Below, piece after piece: positions 7,595-9,205 of a stretch of DNA of 9,205 nucleotides (the stretch's first letter is position 1; every line of letters begins with the position of its first letter). Under the pieces are notes generated by a model, which was not told where the DNA came from, did not search any database, and saw only the letters and a list, made by a program, of their open reading frames with translations. Source of the DNA: Mesorhizobium sp. (lineage in GTDB: Bacteria; Pseudomonadota; Alphaproteobacteria; Rhizobiales; Rhizobiaceae). Location of the stretch: contig JAUYMV010000565.1 of assembly GCA_030698645.1 (NCBI GenBank), positions 1 through 9,205 on the forward strand. The letters are read 5' to 3'. The position numbers and the translations under genes are program-made.

Positions 7595-8374
7595 CTACAC
7601 TTTAGTCGCAACCAGGTATTGGGCGAAACCGGTCTTCAGCCAGATGGCGAAAGTGCCGCAGACGATATCGTTGTTTCGACGCGCGATCGATTTCAAAGCA
7701 TCCGCAAGATAGGGCATGTAGGTCCGGCCGGCAGATTCGATCTGAAAGCCGCGCTCCGCAAGGCCGGCGGCAACGTCGCTCATCTGCCAAGTGTCCACAT
7801 GGGTCTGGTCGTCGAAGAAATTCGTGGTGAATGTCGGAAGCCCGACGTCGATGAAAGACTGCCGCTTCGGCAACCGCTTCGACGCGGCGTGCGGCCATTC
7901 GAAATACATGCGGCCGCCAGGCGCGATGCGCCTGTCCAGATAATCGAGCGTGTGGTCGATCGAAGTCATGTGCTCGATGAAATGCGCGCAGACGACACCG
8001 TCGAATCGGACGCCGCCAAAATCCGGGTCCATCTTTTCGAAATCGCCGAGTTCGACGGCTTCGTATTTTTCAAACCTCTCTGTCCATTCGAGCGACAGGG
8101 CGTACATCTTGACGTCCTTGCGCGCCGGGATCGGCCATTCCTTGTAGACCGACAGACCGCCATCTCCGGCGCCGAGATCCAGCACCCTGGCATTCATCGG
8201 CAGGTTCTTGAAGAACAAAGCGCGGGGAATGACGGTGTTCATGTAGGTCTGGATTTCGCTGTCGCTCATCGTCTGACGTTCGTCAGTCGAGGCCCATTTC
8301 AGCAGCAGCGCCGACAATTCGCCTTCATCCATCGCGTCGAAACTGGTCGTCGGATCGATGTGCAGAAGGGCCAT
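7595..8374 (-). CDS. Stand-alone class I SAM-dependent methyltransferase
   Basis: A 259-residue protein starting MALLHIDPTT. Although the frame is open to 8479, I place the start at 8374: GGAAG (8384-8388) sits 9 bases upstream, and the residues before it are not domain-like. The SAM-binding motif I is VLDLGAGDGG (64-73); FDGVVCAHFIEHM (124-136) and APGGRMYFEWPH (151-162) are the later motifs, with the IEHM pattern common in sugar and small-molecule methyltransferases. A helical N-terminal segment (about 12-60) may cap the active site. No membrane helix is seen. It is 22 bp upstream of the giant glycosyltransferase, which has its own methyltransferase domain, so a role in methylating the same glycan or a precursor sugar is a reasonable inference. 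The acceptor is unknown. Confidence 0.9.
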   Translation of the reverse strand: MALLHIDPTTSFDAMDEGELSALLLKWASTDERQTMSDSEIQTYMNTVIPRALFFKNLPMNARVLDLGAGDGGLSVYKEWPIPARKDVKMYALSLEWTERFEKYEAVELGDFEKMDPDFGGVRFDGVVCAHFIEHMTSIDHTLDYLDRRIAPGGRMYFEWPHAASKRLPKRQSFIDVGLPTFTTNFFDDQTHVDTWQMSDVAAGLAERGFQIESAGRTYMPYLADALKSIARRNNDIVCGTFAIWLKTGFAQYLVATKV

Positions 8375-8383
8375 TGTCTGTTG

Positions 8384-8388
8384 CTTCC
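8384..8388 (-). promoter_or_regulatory. Ribosome binding site that sets the methyltransferase start
   Basis: GGAAG read on the minus strand, 9 bases before the ATG at 8374. It is the clearest Shine-Dalgarno match in the window and supports the shorter start over the longer open frame. Confidence 0.65.
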
Positions 8389-8444
8389 ATATCTCGAGGC
8401 AAGGTCGTGCGCGGCGCTGGCGGCCAGTCCGACTCGTGGCAACC

Positions 8445-9205
8445 CTATTCGAACTGCAACCCCAGTGCCATGACCGCAATCGCGCAGGTCAAATGGTAGA
8501 GACTGGAGGCACGTGTCGGCTCGACAAGTGGAACTCCATCTGCGCCGATATGTTCCCACCACGCGCCGGACACGGGATGGTCGAGAAAACGGCGCAGGCC
8601 GGCGGCGGCGGCGGCGGCTTTCCCCCATGCGGCGGTGCGCTCCTCGGAATCGACCGCAACCATCGACAATGCCACAAACGCCTTGATGCGCTCGGTCTGC
8701 GGCCACAGTCGCGCAAGACTGTCACGCGGCGTCAGATCCGCGTTCAACTCGTTGATGGCCAGTCCGCGCTCCAGATCGACGCCGCTTGCCTCGGCGATGT
8801 CGATCAGGCGACGCGCCGCGGCGATGGCGTCCGGGCGTTGCCGCCAGCGGCCCCAGCGGATTAGCAGCCACGCCCATTCGAACTGGTGACCGGGTTCGAC
8901 GACACTCTCCTTCGGCCCGGCGAGCGGGCGCCAGTCGCCGTCGAAATACTCGCGCAAGGCACCCTCGCCGGGCGTCAGGAAACGGGCGAGGCACAATTCG
9001 GCGATTTCATCTGCAAGCGCCTCCCAGCCAAGGCCCGGCGCGACCTCCAGCCAGGCCATGCTCGCCTCGAGCATATGCATGTGCGGATTGGCCTTGAGAG
9101 GCAGGCTGCGCGGTCGGGTCTCCTCGAAACCGGCATGGGGATGGGCCCAGCCGGGGCGCATGCGGTGGCGCAGGGCCGCGGCACGTTCGGCCAGGCCCGG
9201 GCTGG
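8445..9205 (-). CDS. AGE-family sugar epimerase/isomerase, C-terminal part (5' end outside window)
   Basis: The frame runs off the right edge without a stop; the ATG at 9161 is internal, since the 14 codons before it (SPGLAERAAALRHR) continue a helix. About 252 residues are visible of a family usually near 380-420. Family marks are KANPHMHMLEA (conserved histidines of the (alpha/alpha)6-barrel active site), EPGHQFEWAWLL (a second active-site histidine and glutamate), LWPQTERIKAF, and a closing WWEHIGADG with downstream SSLYHL. Relatives include N-acylglucosamine 2-epimerase, mannose isomerase, cellobiose 2-epimerase and AGE-type mannose-6-phosphate isomerase; the visible part does not decide between them. 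It would act in the cytosol, probably feeding sugar precursors to the glycan built by the downstream genes. The stop lies 70 bp before the methyltransferase start; that gap holds no convincing promoter or terminator. Confidence 0.9.
   Translation of the reverse strand, partial: SPGLAERAAALRHRMRPGWAHPHAGFEETRPRSLPLKANPHMHMLEASMAWLEVAPGLGWEALADEIAELCLARFLTPGEGALREYFDGDWRPLAGPKESVVEPGHQFEWAWLLIRWGRWRQRPDAIAAARRLIDIAEASGVDLERGLAINELNADLTPRDSLARLWPQTERIKAFVALSMVAVDSEERTAAWGKAAAAAAGLRRFLDHPVSGAWWEHIGADGVPLVEPTRASSLYHLTCAIAVMALGLQFE

Noticed and set aside
8375..8444. Small palindrome CTGGCGGCCAG (8417-8427) in the gap between the AGE gene and the methyltransferase, considered as a terminator
   Set aside because: The stem is only four pairs and no T-run follows on either strand; such short palindromes are expected by chance in G+C-rich DNA.
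7619..8473. A 284-codon plus-strand open frame opposite the stand-alone methyltransferase
   Set aside because: The minus strand carries clear SAM-binding motifs; the plus-strand translation shows none.

Overview
The window is G+C-rich, with strongly biased third codon positions. The gene families fit an Alphaproteobacterium, possibly Hyphomicrobiales or Rhodospirillales; this is inferred from composition and from the repeat type in the giant glycosyltransferase, not from a marker gene. All seven genes belong to cell-surface glycan synthesis. No tRNA, rRNA, transposase, integrase, CRISPR array or clear insertion-sequence end was seen. Coding density is very high, and no gene-free stretch exceeds about 70 bp.

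Left block, plus strand (1-2410): the C-terminal part of a class I SAM-dependent methyltransferase cut by the window edge, then a membrane-anchored family 2 glycosyltransferase of the polyprenyl-phosphate sugar synthase type (GtrB/ArnC/DPM1-like), then an extended-SDR sugar epimerase/dehydratase-like protein. The last two overlap by ATGA and are probably translationally coupled.

Right block, minus strand, transcribed right to left (9205-2442): an AGE-family sugar epimerase/isomerase (upstream end outside the window), a free-standing SAM methyltransferase, a 1556-residue multidomain glycosyltransferase, and a small four-helix GtrA-family membrane protein. Gaps are 70, 22 and 52 bp, so this looks like one operon. 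The giant protein carries a methyltransferase domain, a coiled-coil-rich linker, seven tandem repeats of about 38 residues, a GT2 domain and a GT4-like domain.

The blocks converge at 2410/2442, where a bulged inverted repeat may be a terminator. A plausible working model is that the GT2/GtrB protein loads a sugar on a polyprenyl phosphate, GtrA moves the lipid-linked sugar across the inner membrane, the SDR and AGE proteins make or adjust activated sugars, and the giant enzyme and methyltransferases build and methyl-cap a surface polysaccharide. The substrates cannot be read from sequence. The most notable item is the architecture of the giant enzyme; next is the GtrB-SDR / GtrA set split over two converging transcripts.
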